Assembly: GCF_050948215.1 (NCBI RefSeq)
Contig: NC_135163.1
Coordinates: 2,108,001 to 2,172,000 of the forward strand
DNA length: 64,000 nt
DNA from: Halictus rubicundus
Taxonomy: Eukaryota > Arthropoda > Insecta > Hymenoptera > Halictidae
Reading direction: 5' to 3'
Part shown: in pieces, positions 46,448 to 58,167 of the stretch
Position numbering within the stretch: position 1 is the first letter of the stretch
Layout: each line of letters opens with the position of its first letter
Position numbers and translations under genes: made by a program
Notes under the pieces: generated by a model
Seen by the model: the letters and a program-made list of their open reading frames with translations, nothing else
Databases searched by the model: none
What the model was told of the DNA's origin: nothing

Positions 46448-47296
46448 TTAAATGTATTGAAAGATATAAAAGTCTCTGTATCTGTGCGTTTACTGCCTCC
46501 AAATAGCATTATATGGAAAAGAGCCGCCGAAAGTTAATTTACTTAGTTAATACTTTTACCTCGTTACTACCTCTGCTGAAATGATTGCAGCCAATGCTAT
46601 CAAGCATTAGAAGTGGTACTATCGGATTAATAAGTAAAAAAATTAATTTTTTGTTTTTTACTAAGGATCGCAATAAGAACGATTGAATTTTGTCATTAGT
46701 CGTAGATTGTATGTATTTATTCTTTATTTTATTCTATAATTATTATAGAATATTTTTTGTTGAATAATCATTATTTTGTATCGAAATAATTTTCAAATTA
46801 ATTTTAAATTCTGATTTTTCTGTAATGTTACTTTCGTATTTCCTACACATAGAACTATCGATATCACTATAAACTATCGATTATAAAACAATTATTACAA
46901 TGGTGAACAATAAGGAAAATAAGAAGGCAATAAGAGTGTAATGAAATTATACAATAAAAAATAATTATTTTCCAAGCAATTACAGAATACATTATGTCAG
47001 CATTCTACGTTTATTTATTGCCTACGTCACTGACGTTTCTTCCGTAGTTCACGAGCAAATGTTCTATTTAGGTAGCGAGCGCGGCATGTTTAGCGATATT
47101 GGTATTTGAGACTGCGCGCATGACCCCTGGCGAGTGATAGTTCTACGTTCTTAGTTCCACAACCGACGAGAGTATCTCGACATTGGGGCCATTACCGACC
47201 GCTCCCAGTACCAACCTGGGATCCACTTTGAGTCTCAAAGTTTGAGACTCGCAGTTTAACACGAGGGCTGGCAGTCTTTCAATATATCTCGTCGGT

Positions 47297-47770
47297 GCCG
47301 TTACTGTCTGGAACGGTCCACCGCTGTCACCGGTGCACGCATCCGCGATTTTGCTGCCGCCAGCGCACAACTACTTGTACGAAATTTGCGTCTTACCCCT
47401 GTAGACTTGCGCGCATTACGCCAAACCGGCGATCGACAATTTCGCTTCCAACAGGACCTCACTGCGCCTACCGCTCTCCGTCGTACCCCAGCCCGTCACA
47501 ACCATCTGTCGGCGAAACATCCAGAGCAAATGATCACGAGTACGTTCCGAGGAAAACGAAGCCGAACCGGTATTAGTACACGCTTATTCAAAATCTTACA
47601 AAAACCGATCCTAATAGAGCCGACAAAAATTTACATTTTGCCTCGGCAGAGTAGAATTGAAGCCGACAAAAATTTACATTTTGCCTCGGCAGGGTAGAAT
47701 TGAAGCCGACACCAAAAAACGACACTCGAAAAAGAACCACGAGCACGGGGAGAAGTATGCGACGAGTCAT
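47297..47770 (-). pseudogene. A4 protease pseudogene, collapsed by deletion
   Basis: Only pieces of an A gene remain: a signal exon start (ATG at 47770) that runs directly into the tail of exon 4 (GFNSTLP region, present twice as a 43-base tandem repeat at about 47617-47704), then exon 5 from 47505. Exon 5 has an in-frame TAG at 47373-47371 in place of the Gln codon of the YKQLC motif and breaks off at about 47297 soon after GDSGGP. The clip exon, exon 3 and most of exon 4 are gone. It holds the place expected for the A partner of B5. Confidence 0.8.
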
Positions 47771-48036
47771 GCTTGTGCCTAATCTGTTTATCGTCGCGCT
47801 TCTTTTCGCTTCTGGAAGGCGTTCAATGATCAGCGATCTGCGATCCCGTTAAACTGATCCGATTCGATGCAATCCGATGCAATGCATTCCAATCGTTTAG
47901 ACAATCGCCTTCCTATTTACACTTGCCTGTAGCCAGTGATTTTTCAAACTCCTTGCGAAGCAGACAAATCAGATTCGAAAACTGTCTGGTTTCTGGTTGC
48001 TCGGAGAACGGATACCCGCCCGATTGTCGTTGACGT

Positions 48037-49250
48037 CAGAGTTGTACAGAATTACAATTGAATTACTCCAGGAATTATAATTACAAAGTAATTGGATTAC
48101 ATTGTAATTCAATCATATTGTAATTTATAATTCAGATCTTCATTCAATTAAATTACAATGTAATTCGTAATTGCAACTTAACTACATCAATTACGAATTA
48201 CGATGTAATTAAATTAAAATTAAAAATTAAAGAATAATAAAGTAATAGGTAATAACAGGATGAAAAATCCATGTGAAGGTTTCAAACAGAAGGAATTTAT
48301 TATTTATAAATTTATACTATCTGAACAGAGATAACTTCTGCGTTACAAATTTTTTAAATTTCAAACATAAATATAAAAAGCAGAAAAAAGAAGCATGTCT
48401 CTACAATACCTAGGTTACGATATACAGGGTGTTAAAAAAAAACATTCAATATTTATATGGTATATAGGATACATTGCACTGAGTAAGAAAGCTTTAGTAA
48501 ACATAGGTCGAAAGGTGAACCGTTTCTGAGATATAAACATTTTTACATTATGTTTACTTTAGTGTTTACAAATCGCGTTCTGAATGTCCTCCTTCAAGTG
48601 CCGACAGTAGATTTCATCCGGAATGAGTCAGTTCTGTAGCGGAAAATCCTAACACGTGGAAAATTTTTTATAAATATCAAAAAGCCAGTAGTAAATGAAT
48701 CGTGATGCGAGCAAACAAAAATGTTTATATCTCAGAAACGGTTGACCTTTCGACCAATGTTTACTAAAGCTTTTTTACTCATGTAACATGTCTCTACTTT
48801 ACCTAGGTTACGATATATATTAAAAGAAAAAATAACCACAATCATCTAATGAGACTCATTAAACGGACACTAATATTATATGTAAGTAAAATGAAATAAC
48901 AAAAAACAAAACATCTAATAACAAAAAACTGAAAAAAGGAACGTTTTTAGCTTACCACTAACCAATAATAGGAACACTTTGACGTATTACGAACAAGGAG
49001 GAGAAATTCTTCAAAGTTCTAGGCTATACATAATTTGGAGAGCTGTATCTTAATTATATTGTATTTCAATTACACATCTGATTAAAATAATTAGTGATTG
49101 AATTAATTGAAAGGTTTGAATTATGTAATTCAGTTACGACGTAGTTGAATTACTAAATAATCGATATACAATGTAATTCAATTGTACAATTCGATCGAAT
49201 TGTTCAATTGTATAATTGAATTACAACGTAACTGAATTAGCACAACTCTG
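48037..49250. mobile_element. Non-autonomous hAT-like element, copy without LTR
   Basis: Ends CAGAGTTGTAC and (read inward) CAGAGTTGTGC, flanked by GTTGACGT (48029-48036) and GTTGATGT (49251-49258), an 8-base hAT-type duplication. The unoccupied site GTTGACGTTC is visible in the A2 and A3 flanks. It contains AATTAC subterminal repeats and a fold-back core: arms at about 48484-48543 and 48718-48782, bounded by a direct repeat CATGTCTCTAC...GGTTACGATATA at 48394 and 48787. The core is inverted relative to the other copies. Confidence 0.75.
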
Positions 49251-49346
49251 GTTGATGTTCTAACTGCTGCCATCTGTAGAATTCCGCGAATCTTCCGATC
49301 AAACAATAAAATAGTCTGCAGAGGAGGGGGGTAATAGAAAAACTCT

Positions 49347-49412
49347 TCCCAGCAATTCCCAGTAATTTCCAACAATTCCCGAGAATTCCTCGTAATTCTC
49401 GGCAATTCCCAA
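49347..49412. repeat. 10-base minisatellite (AATTCCCGGT-like)
   Basis: Decamer block before B5; identical by eye to the one before B6. Confidence 0.7.
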
Positions 49413-49838
49413 ACTACGCGTCTTATTAGTCATTGGTCGCGCTTTATTTGTTGGGTTGCGGCTTCTGCGAGTATGGGGAAATTGTTCTTCGCATATCGCG
49501 CATCGAGCACCGCGCTCTCGTTACATACATGTGTGTGCACAACTGCAGACTATAACTACTCGCTAAAAACGATAACCTTTCGCACCGATTAGGATAGCGA
49601 TGGATCGCAAAGAAAACATGCTCCTCTCGACGAATTCGACACGTTAAATTTCATTGAGATTTTTATTTAGAGAATGTATACTTTACAGTGTAAAATGTAG
49701 GTCGGGGAGAGGCAAGGGATGGTCGGGGGTACTACAACGGTAAAAGTACAAAATAGAATAGATAGTTTTACAGAAGATTTCGTTATGCCGAATCGGATAG
49801 GCGTCGCGTCGAGTCAGTAGGAATGTGTTATTCGAATT

Positions 49839-51377
49839 TCAAGGTCTCAACTTGCTGAGTATCCAAGGCATATAGTGGCTGACTTTGGTGTAGACTCCAG
49901 GCCATCCTTCCATACCGCAGGACTTTGGCCCGAAGGAGACCACGCCGACCACGGTCCACTTTGCAGCACTCACTCGTGACCTTTCCATGGCCATCAGAGG
50001 TCCTCCCGAATCGCCTTTGCACGTGTCCTTGCCCTTTTCTCCTCCAGCGCAGAATTGGCCGGGATCAAGGTTAATCCTCGCGGTCCGGTAAACCGCCTGA
50101 CATTGCTGCCTCTCGACGAAAGGAAGGGAGATCTTCAGCTTCAGGTTCGACGATGACGATTCTTGGTTTTCCGTTTGCCCCCAGCCGGCGGAGACCAACT
50201 TTTGTCCGATGGAATCGTTCGGCGGTAGACAAATTGGTTTCACATACTTGGTGAACGGAACGTCCCGGGACAACCTGATCAACGCAATGTCGTACCTCTG
50301 GTGCATCGAGATTGGTTGGTAGTTTTCGTGCACGATCGTCTCCTCCACTGCGACCGAGATGTGCTCGTCCGCGCAGACCTGGATCACGTCTCCGTCCTTT
50401 ATGCAATCGACGGCAGTGCTCGTGTCGTATTCTCCTAAACGGACGCTCTGTAAACTCCCGGTACTGGACATATTTTGGCCATTGATACAGTGCGCTGCCG
50501 TCAATACGTAACGCCTGGTGATCAGCACTCCTCCGCAGAGCGTCCGTATACTGCTCGCTAAAACATACCGACAGCGACTTCAATGTTTCAGGGGAGTCTC
50601 GCAGACAGTTTACCAGTTCTACGTTCAATCTATGCAACGATATCTAAGCTAAGGGACAATGGTTGTTCTTACGTGTCGCATATTCCAAGAGGGCCATCCA
50701 AGGAAATTCGTCGATGTCGGTGCGTTCTCCGCCGACGATTCTCGAAGACAAGTCCTTGCCGCATTCGGTTGGTAGCAAGGGATTATTATTAAATGGGCCC
50801 TCCGTTGGACGAAGTTGTTCGGGTGGACAGCACACTTTCGGGTCCCTCCCCTCGAAACCGCAGTGAGATTGCTTCAAATACTGGACCGAATTTGGTGGAA
50901 CGGGATTGAGTGAAACGATACTGAACAATACCGGACATTGTCGAATTCCAATGCAGACGCCATTCACGCCGTTCGGTGTCACGCAGTTCGGTCCTCCAGC
51001 CCCCGAAAATTCTGAAAAACCCGGATAAAACAAAGAAATTGAAATCGTTTGGTTGGAATTGAAATTGTTGAAAATAACGTTAATTTTCGAAGAATTATCT
51101 GCCATTTAGATGATTGTTTTGATAAGGCGAGGACGGGTCTTCTCATGATTGTAATTTTATGCGAACCAATAAAACGCAAACGCCAATGCGAAAGCGGAAG
51201 GAGTACTTGTTCTTTCGTGAACGACGGTTTAAACGTTAGCATGCAGTTTCTTTGTCGAGAGCAGCGATTCTCTTTGATCTTCGGGACGCGGATGTTCCGT
51301 TGGTAATTTTACTTACGTGCATTGGCAGAGTACAGTATCAACGCTTGGAGAAACACGCTCGAGACGAACAGGTTCAT
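49839..51377 (-). CDS. CLIP-domain serine protease B5 (intact triad)
   Basis: Three coding exons: 51377-51317, 51011-50673 and 50557-49839, giving 372 residues. Signal peptide, six-Cys clip domain, activation site SSR/IVGG, TAAHC, DIAL and GDSGGP are all present, with a trypsin-type pocket Asp (KDTC). One residue is added near the SSSSNLK stretch compared with B4. The gene forms a tandem pair with B6: their introns, clip exons and 3' flanks are nearly identical, while the catalytic exons differ at 19 residues. TATA box and initiator are present. Confidence 0.87.
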
Positions 51378-51508
51378 AATTTCCGATGCGTCGCGTCACG
51401 TGAACAGAATGATTCCTTCGTAGCGGTCCTCGAATAGCCGTGCAAGATCCTTGGAAAATTCGTCGCGCCAGCGAAGTTCGTGGCCGTTTTGTCGAAGATC
51501 GGGATACA

Positions 51509-51544
51509 GACTGACGATTCGAATGAGCAATGTTACTCTATATA
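51509..51544 (-). promoter_or_regulatory. B5 core promoter: TATA box and TCAGTC initiator
   Basis: TATATA at 51544-51539 and TCAGTC at 51514-51509, 32 bases apart; ATG about 135 bases downstream. Confidence 0.65.
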
Positions 51545-51680
51545 ACCGGAGTCACGATCAACTGGTTCCCCTACTATTCCAAAATGTTAGGATTATGACA
51601 TCGCCATTGGCACATTGGCTCATTGGATCGTCGTCGGATTCGGTAAACGCGTTGTTACGTGCTCGTGCGACATTACTTAC

Positions 51681-51741
51681 GTGCGGTACACCCCTGCAGA
51701 AGAAGAGCCTCTAGCACGGGGAGAAGGATGCGACGAGTCTG
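51681..51741 (-). pseudogene. Orphan A-type signal-peptide exon, start codon lost
   Basis: As at 24001-24061: A signal exon sequence with donor, but CAG in place of ATG, directly upstream of the B5 promoter. The flank beyond it repeats that at 47.77-48.04 kb. Confidence 0.6.
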
Positions 51742-52006
51742 CTTGTGCCTAATCTGTTTAATGGCGCGCTTCTTTTCGCATCTGAAAGACGTTCAAAGAT
51801 CAGCGATCTGCGATCCCGTTAAACTGATCCGATTCGATGCAATCCGATGCAATGCATTCCAATCGTTTAGACAATCGCCTTCCTATTTACACTTGCCTGT
51901 AGCCAGTGATTTTTCAAACTCCTTGCGAAGCAGACAAATCAGATTCGAAAACTGTCTGGTTTCTGGTTGCTCGGAGAACGGATACCCGCCCGATTGTCGT
52001 TGACGT

Positions 52007-54165
52007 CAGAGTTGTACAGAATTACAATTGAATTACTCCAGGAATTATAATTACAAAGTAATTGGATTACATTGTAATTCAATCATATTGTAATTTATAA
52101 TTCAGATCTTCATTCAATTAAATTACAATGTAATTCGTAATTGCAATTTAACTACATCAATTACGAATTACGATGTAATTAAATTCAATTTAAAAATTAA
52201 AGAATAATAAAGTAATAGGTAATAAGAGGATGAAAAATCCATGTGAAGGTTTCAAACAGAAGGAATTTATTATTTACAAATTTATACTATCTGAACAGAG
52301 ATAACTTCTGCGTTACAAATTTTTTAAATTTCAAACATAAATATAAAAAGCTGAAAAAGGAAGCATGTCTCTACAATACCTAGGTTACGATATACAGGGT
52401 GTTAAAAAAAACATTCAATATTTATATGGTATATAGGATACATTGCACTGAGTAAGAAAGCTTTAGTAAACATAGGTCGAAAGGTGAACCGTTTCTGAGA
52501 TATAAACATTTTTGTTTGCTCGCATCACGATTCATTTACTACTGGCTTTTTGATATTTATAAAAAATTTTCACGTGTTAGGATTTTCCGCTACAGAACGC
52601 GGTTTGTAAACACTAAAGTAAACATCGCATGCGATGCAAGCAAGTGTTACGTATGGAGACGTTTCTCCACGTTCATTTCGATTAGAAGTTCTAATCTCTT
52701 TTCTGAGAACGAAAAGTGTCCCAACAGGCCCCTTGTTTAATGATTGTACTCCGGCTGGACGCAGCTGGCACGAAGCATGATTCAGTAACAGCACCGTACG
52801 ATTTCTTAATATGGAAATCTTCAAAACATCCCCTTCTGGAATGTTTTGTCAAGATAGTCTTTGATAGGAAACATCCTGGCTAACCCTTCGTTTTACCCCT
52901 ATAAACAAAAGATCCAGCTGCAAACCTTAAACTCACTAGAAACGACAAATACGAGTATGCGACCGTAGAATAAAACAGACATATTTCCCTCTCATTTTTA
53001 GGGTATATAAACCCATTCATTTTCATCCTCTTCGGTTAGTTGAGAAACGGTTCAGAATTGATTCGGTCGCGGTATAGTAATCGTGCAGTCACGTCGCGTT
53101 ACACGCGTAAGAGTCAGTTCTAGTGAGATCGGGTAAAAGTCCCTTTCGAATCAAACGTAACCTTATAGATTCCGGTAGTTCGTGTATATTCTATTTGGCT
53201 TTCAACAATCGCTCTCCGACCCCGCATTGCCAGTGCGTCAACACCGTGCAGCATAGGTAACAATTTCTCCAATTGTATACTTATTACATTCATTCGCGAC
53301 ACAGACAACTACAATTGTAACTATTCTAATTCAGAATATATTTGTTATGTTTGTTAACTCGCGTAATCTACAACCCTCAATTATTGCCTAATATCCTAAT
53401 CTAATAATTGAACGTTCCCACACGATACAATCTTACCGCTCGGATTGTATCAATTAAAATATATATATATAAGTTACGAGGCTAACCAAACTTAAATTCA
53501 AATCAACAAAGATTTCAATATTAACTAACAATCGAAACCATATTCCTGGGGTAACAACCCCTCGCCGGCCTCTCGCGTTGCTCGCAGCCCTGGCTCGTAA
53601 CACAAGTAAATCAATCATGATACTAGCAATCAAAAATGTTTATATCTCAGAAACGGTTGACCTTTCGACCAATGTTTACTAAAGCTTTTTTACTCATGTA
53701 ACATGTCTCTACTTTACCTAGGTTACGATATATATTAAAAGAAAAAATAACCACAATCATCTAATGAGACTCATTAAACGGACACTAATATTATATGTAA
53801 GTAAAATGAAATAACAAAAAACAAAACATCTAATAACAAAAAACTGAAAAAAGGAACGTTTTTAGCTTACCACTAACCAATAATAGGAACACTTTGACGT
53901 ATTACGAACAAGGAGGAGAAATTCTTCAAAGTTCTAGGCTATACATAATTTGGAGAGCTGTATCTTAATTATATTGTATTTCAATTACACATCTGATTAA
54001 AATAATTAGTGATTGAATTAATTGAAAGGTTTGAATTATGTGATTCAGTTACGACGTAGTTGAATTACTAAATAATCGATATACAATGTAATTCAATTGT
54101 ACAATTCGATCGAATTGTTCAATTGTATAATTGAATTACAACGTAACTGAATTAGCACAACTCTG
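52007..54165. mobile_element. Non-autonomous hAT-like element with nested solo LTR
   Basis: Same ends as the 48-kb copy and flanked by GTTGACGT (51999-52006) and GTTGATGT (54166-54173). The extra length against that copy is mainly the LTR at 52645-53602. The mismatch between the two target copies is shared with the 48-kb element, so this is a copy of the same insertion by segmental duplication. Confidence 0.75.
52645..53602. mobile_element. Solo LTR (958 bases), twin of 30174-31129
   Basis: TGTTACGTATGG...GGCTCGTAACA flanked by CAAG (52641-52644 and 53603-53606). Only a handful of differences from the 30-kb LTR were seen (for example the TA run near 53460). Confidence 0.85.
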
Positions 54166-54260
54166 GTTGATGTTCTAACTGCTGCCATCTGTAGAATTCC
54201 GCGAATCTTCCGATCAAACAATAAAATAGTCTGCAGAGGAGGGGGGTAATAGAAAAACTC

Positions 54261-54326
54261 TTCCCAGCAATTCCCAGTAATTTCCAACAATTCCCGAGAA
54301 TTCCTCGTAATTCTCGGCAATTCCCA
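54261..54326. repeat. 10-base minisatellite (AATTCCCGGT-like)
   Basis: Decamer block before B6, same as at 49347. Confidence 0.7.
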
Positions 54327-54753
54327 AACTACGCGTCTTATTAGTCATTGGTCGCGCTTTATTTGTTGGGTTGCGGCTTCTGCGAGTATGGGGAAATTGT
54401 TCTTCGCATATCGCGCATCGAGCACCGCGCTCTCGTTACATACATGTGTGTGCACAACTGCAGACTATAACTACTCGCTAAAAACGATAACCTTTCGCAC
54501 CGATTAGTATAGCGATGGATCGCAAAGAAAACATGCTCCTCTCGACGAATTCGACACGTTAAATTTCATTGAGATTTTTATTTAGAGAATGTATACTTTA
54601 CAGTGTAAAATGTAGGTCGGGGAGAGGCAAGGGATGGTCGGGGGTACTACAACGGTAAAAGTACAAAATAGAATAGATAGTTTTACAGAAGATTTCGTTA
54701 TGCCGAATCGGATAGGCGTCGCGTCGAGTCAGTAGGAATGTGTTATTCGAATT

Positions 54754-56292
54754 TCAAGGTCTCAACTTGCTGAGTATCCAAGGCACATAGTGGCTAACAT
54801 TGGTGTAGATTCCAGGCCATCCTTCCATACCGCAGGACGTTGGCCCGAAGGAGACCACGCCGACCACGGTCCACTTTGCAGCACTCACTCGTGACCTTTC
54901 CATGGCCATCAGAGGTCCTCCGGAATCGCCTTTGCACGTGTCCTTGCCCTTTTCTCCTCCGGCGCAGATTTGGCCGGGATCAAGGTTAACCCCCGCGGTC
55001 CGGTAAACCGCCTGACATTGCTGCCTCTCGACGAAAGGAAGGGAGATCTTCAGCTTCAGGTTCGACGATGACGATTCTTGGTTTTCCGTTTGCCCCCAGC
55101 CGGCGGAGACCAACTTTTGCCCGATGGAATTGTTCGGCGGTAGACAAATCGGTTGTACGTAGTTAGTGAACGGAACGTCTCGGGACAACCTGATCAACGC
55201 AATGTCGTACCTCTGGTGCGTCGAGGTTGGTATGTAATTTTCGTGCACGATCGTCTCCTCCACTGCGACCGAGATATGCTCGTCCGCGCAGACCTGGATC
55301 ACGTCTCCGTCCTTTATGCAATCGACGGCAGTGCTCGTGTCGTATTCTCCTAAACGGACGCTCTGTAAACTCTGGGTCCTGCGATTATTTCTGCCTTTGA
55401 TACAGTGCGCTGCCGTTAATACGTAACGCCTGGTGATCAGCACTCCTCCGCAGAGCGTCCTTATACTGCTCGCTAAAACATACCGACAGCGACTTCAATG
55501 TTTCAGGGGAGTCTCGCAGACAGTTTACCAGTTCTACGTTCAATCTATGCAACGATATCTAAGCTAAGGGACAATGGTTGTTCTTACGTGTCGCATATTC
55601 CAAGAGGGCCATCCAAGGAAATTCGTCGATGTCGGTGCGTTCTCCGCCGACGATTCTCGAAGACAAGTCCTTGCCGCATTCGGTTGGTAGCAAGGGATTA
55701 TTATTAAATGGGTCCTCCGTTGGACGAAGTTGTTCGGGTGGACAGCACACTTTCGGGTCCCTCCCCTCGAAACCGCAGTGAGATTGCTTCAAATACTGGA
55801 CCGAATCTGGTGGAACGGGATTAAGTGAAACGATACTGAACAATACCGGACATTGTCGAATTCCAATGCAGACGCCATTCACGCCGTTCGGTGTCACGCA
55901 GTTCGGTCCTCCAGCCCCCGAAAATTCTGAAAAACCCGGATAAAACAAAGAAATTGAAATCGTTTGGTTGGAATTGAAATTGTTGAAAATAACGTTAATT
56001 TTCGAAGAATTATCTGCCATTTAGATGATTGTTTTGATAAGGCGAGGACGGGTCTTCTCATGATTGTAATTTTATGCGAACCAATAAAACGCAAACGCCA
56101 ATGCGAAAGCGGAAGGAGTACTTGTTCTTTCGTGAACGACGGTTTAAACGTTAGCATGCAGTTTCTTTGTCGAGAGCAGCGATTCTCTTTGATCTTCGGG
56201 ACGCGGATGTTCCGTTGGTAATTTTACTTACGTGCATTGGCAGAGTACAGTATCAACGCTTGGAGAAACACGCTCGAGACGAACAGGTTCAT
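54754..56292 (-). CDS. CLIP-domain serine protease B6 (intact triad)
   Basis: Three coding exons: 56292-56232, 55926-55588 and 55472-54754, giving 372 residues. Signal peptide, clip domain, SSR/IVGG activation site, TAAHC, DIAL, GDSGGP and pocket Asp are all intact. Differences from B5 cluster in the loop after the catalytic His (KGRNNRRTQ against NGQNMSSTG) and in other loops near the substrate cleft. Its signal exon and clip exon are almost the same as those of B5, but its upstream flank is like that of B4, without a TATA box, so the gene is a mosaic at the promoter. Confidence 0.87.
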
Positions 56293-56423
56293 AATTTCCG
56301 ATGCGTCGCGTCACGTGAACAGAATGATTCCTTCGTAGCGGTCCTCGAATGGCCGTGCAAGATCTTTGGAAAATTCGTCGCGCCAGCGAAGTTCGTGGCC
56401 GTTTTGTCGAAGATCGGGATACA

Positions 56424-56460
56424 GACTGACGATCCGAATGAGCAATGTTAGCCTAACCGG
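56424..56460 (-). promoter_or_regulatory. B6 promoter: initiator kept, TATA box deleted
   Basis: TCAGTC at 56429-56424; the TATA position reads GGTTAGGCTAAC as in B4. Confidence 0.55.
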
Positions 56461-57837
56461 AGTCACGGTCAACTGGTTCCCCCACTATTCCAAAATGTTT
56501 CGTATAACTAATTACATTGATCTCGGATATTTCATGCTGACCGTTCGCGAGCGGCTCAAAGTTGCTCGAATTTCTGCTCGGACTTTTTTGACTGTGATTC
56601 CATTGAAACGATCGATCGCGCGGTTTCCTTGCGTCATCCGCAGGACGTGCACAATAAAAAAAGGAAAACCGAGAAAGAACGAAGGAGAACGAGGAAATAG
56701 CAAAAAATCTGTCTTTTTTGCAATTTTTTGGATCGTATTCGTATTCGTACTTCTGTACCCGAGGTTGGCACATCCCGAGACCGATACGCGTGTTCCATCT
56801 TCATTATATTTTGGGTTCCATTCCTCCTTACTTCCTCACAAAATTCACTATTCGTTCGTTCTTCGAGAAAATTATACATCAAGAGAATATTTAAATCGAA
56901 ACAAATAAGAACAGCTACAATTTGTTGTATTGTATACTATACTGTAATATGATATATTATAATATAATATAATATATTGTATACAATACAACAAATTGTA
57001 GCGAACTAGAATATATATGTAAAAGAAATACGATAGAAGTTATGTAAATTTATCGTATTCCTTTTAAAACTCATTTTGAATTAGATACGTATTGCGCATG
57101 TCTGTAGAACAAGATGCCGGACTGACAGCTGATAAGAGTAGAGACAAATTTAATCTTGTGTTTACAGTGAAACTCAGTTTAGTTATTATTTCCTCAAGAT
57201 AAATTAAAGAACGAAAGGATAAACTTATTATATATATATTTATGTAGGAACAGGATTGTTAGTATAAAAAGTATCTGCCCTTTATTTTAGAATAGCGGTG
57301 AAAGTTACAATAATATCGCGAAAAGTATAATCAAAACGTGTCCGTACTCGTAAATCCTAAATCGTATGCCGTAAGTCGTATACACAATCGGTAAATCGTT
57401 AAACATTAATCGTAGCCGTGAATCGTAATCGTTAATCGTGGTGTTTCTCGTTTCGTCGCGTTTTGTCAAAAGGGTGCTCCGCGTCCTCCGCGGCCTATCT
57501 TTATTAACGTACACACAGGTGCGTTCGCGCGCATCTACATGGGTTTTTCCGTGACCCGGTCGGGGTACGGGCGATGACACTGGCCTGTGTTTATAGGCCA
57601 GTTCATTCCCCCGGTCCCCGGCCGTTTACATTGTTTCCAAAAAACGTGCGGCATTAGACAGTCGGGCGCGCGGCGTTTGTTTTTGACACGAGGGCAATGA
57701 CTCGGCCGGCTATATACATATACATAAATACATATTTATATATATATATAAAATACGTTTATGCGTTTATGCGTTTTCATATTTATTTATATTATTTATT
57801 TATTTATTTATATATATATATATTTATGTATATGTAT
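56461..57837. other. Spacer, AT-rich, no gene seen
   Basis: The first 450 bases match the B4 flank at 42010-42500. From 56.93 kb the sequence is AT-rich with palindromic TATAATATAAT runs, a degenerate series of AATCGT-like words at about 57345-57440, and TATTTAT/TATATA microsatellites at 57.71-57.84 kb. A GC-richer part (57.47-57.70 kb) may come from an LTR, but no ends were defined. Confidence 0.5.
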
Positions 57838-58140
57838 ATAACTCCGTTAGGCTTAGAGATATAAGAAACTGTTAAAGGGGGCAAATATGGTGATATAAAA
57901 AAGAGTTCCGATTGTAGTCGTTTTCAACGTCTCTTTCAATGATGTAGTACACTATGACTGTTCGAAATCGCTGCAGGCGTTACCGAGAATTTCGGTAACG
58001 CAAGCATCATTTCTCTTCTTATATAGGCCAAATAGTTTTTGCGAACTAATCCGCAGACGAGCGGCCTCGGTGCGACCGTGTCTCGGCGTTGACAATAGCC
58101 CAGCTGATCGAGCTCGGCGCCGAGACCGGGTGAACGCACG

Positions 58141-58167
58141 CAGACGTAAACTTTATGTTTACGTCTG
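58141..58167. repeat. Perfect 11-base hairpin
   Basis: CAGACGTAAAC and GTTTACGTCTG separated by TTTAT. It lies in GC-rich sequence that also has a TATAAAT box near 58366, so it may belong to an LTR promoter. Confidence 0.6.

Noticed and set aside
57244..57631. Possible LTR starting TGTAGGAACAGG and ending CCGTTTACA
   Set aside because: No matching target-site duplication was found and no second copy is in the window.
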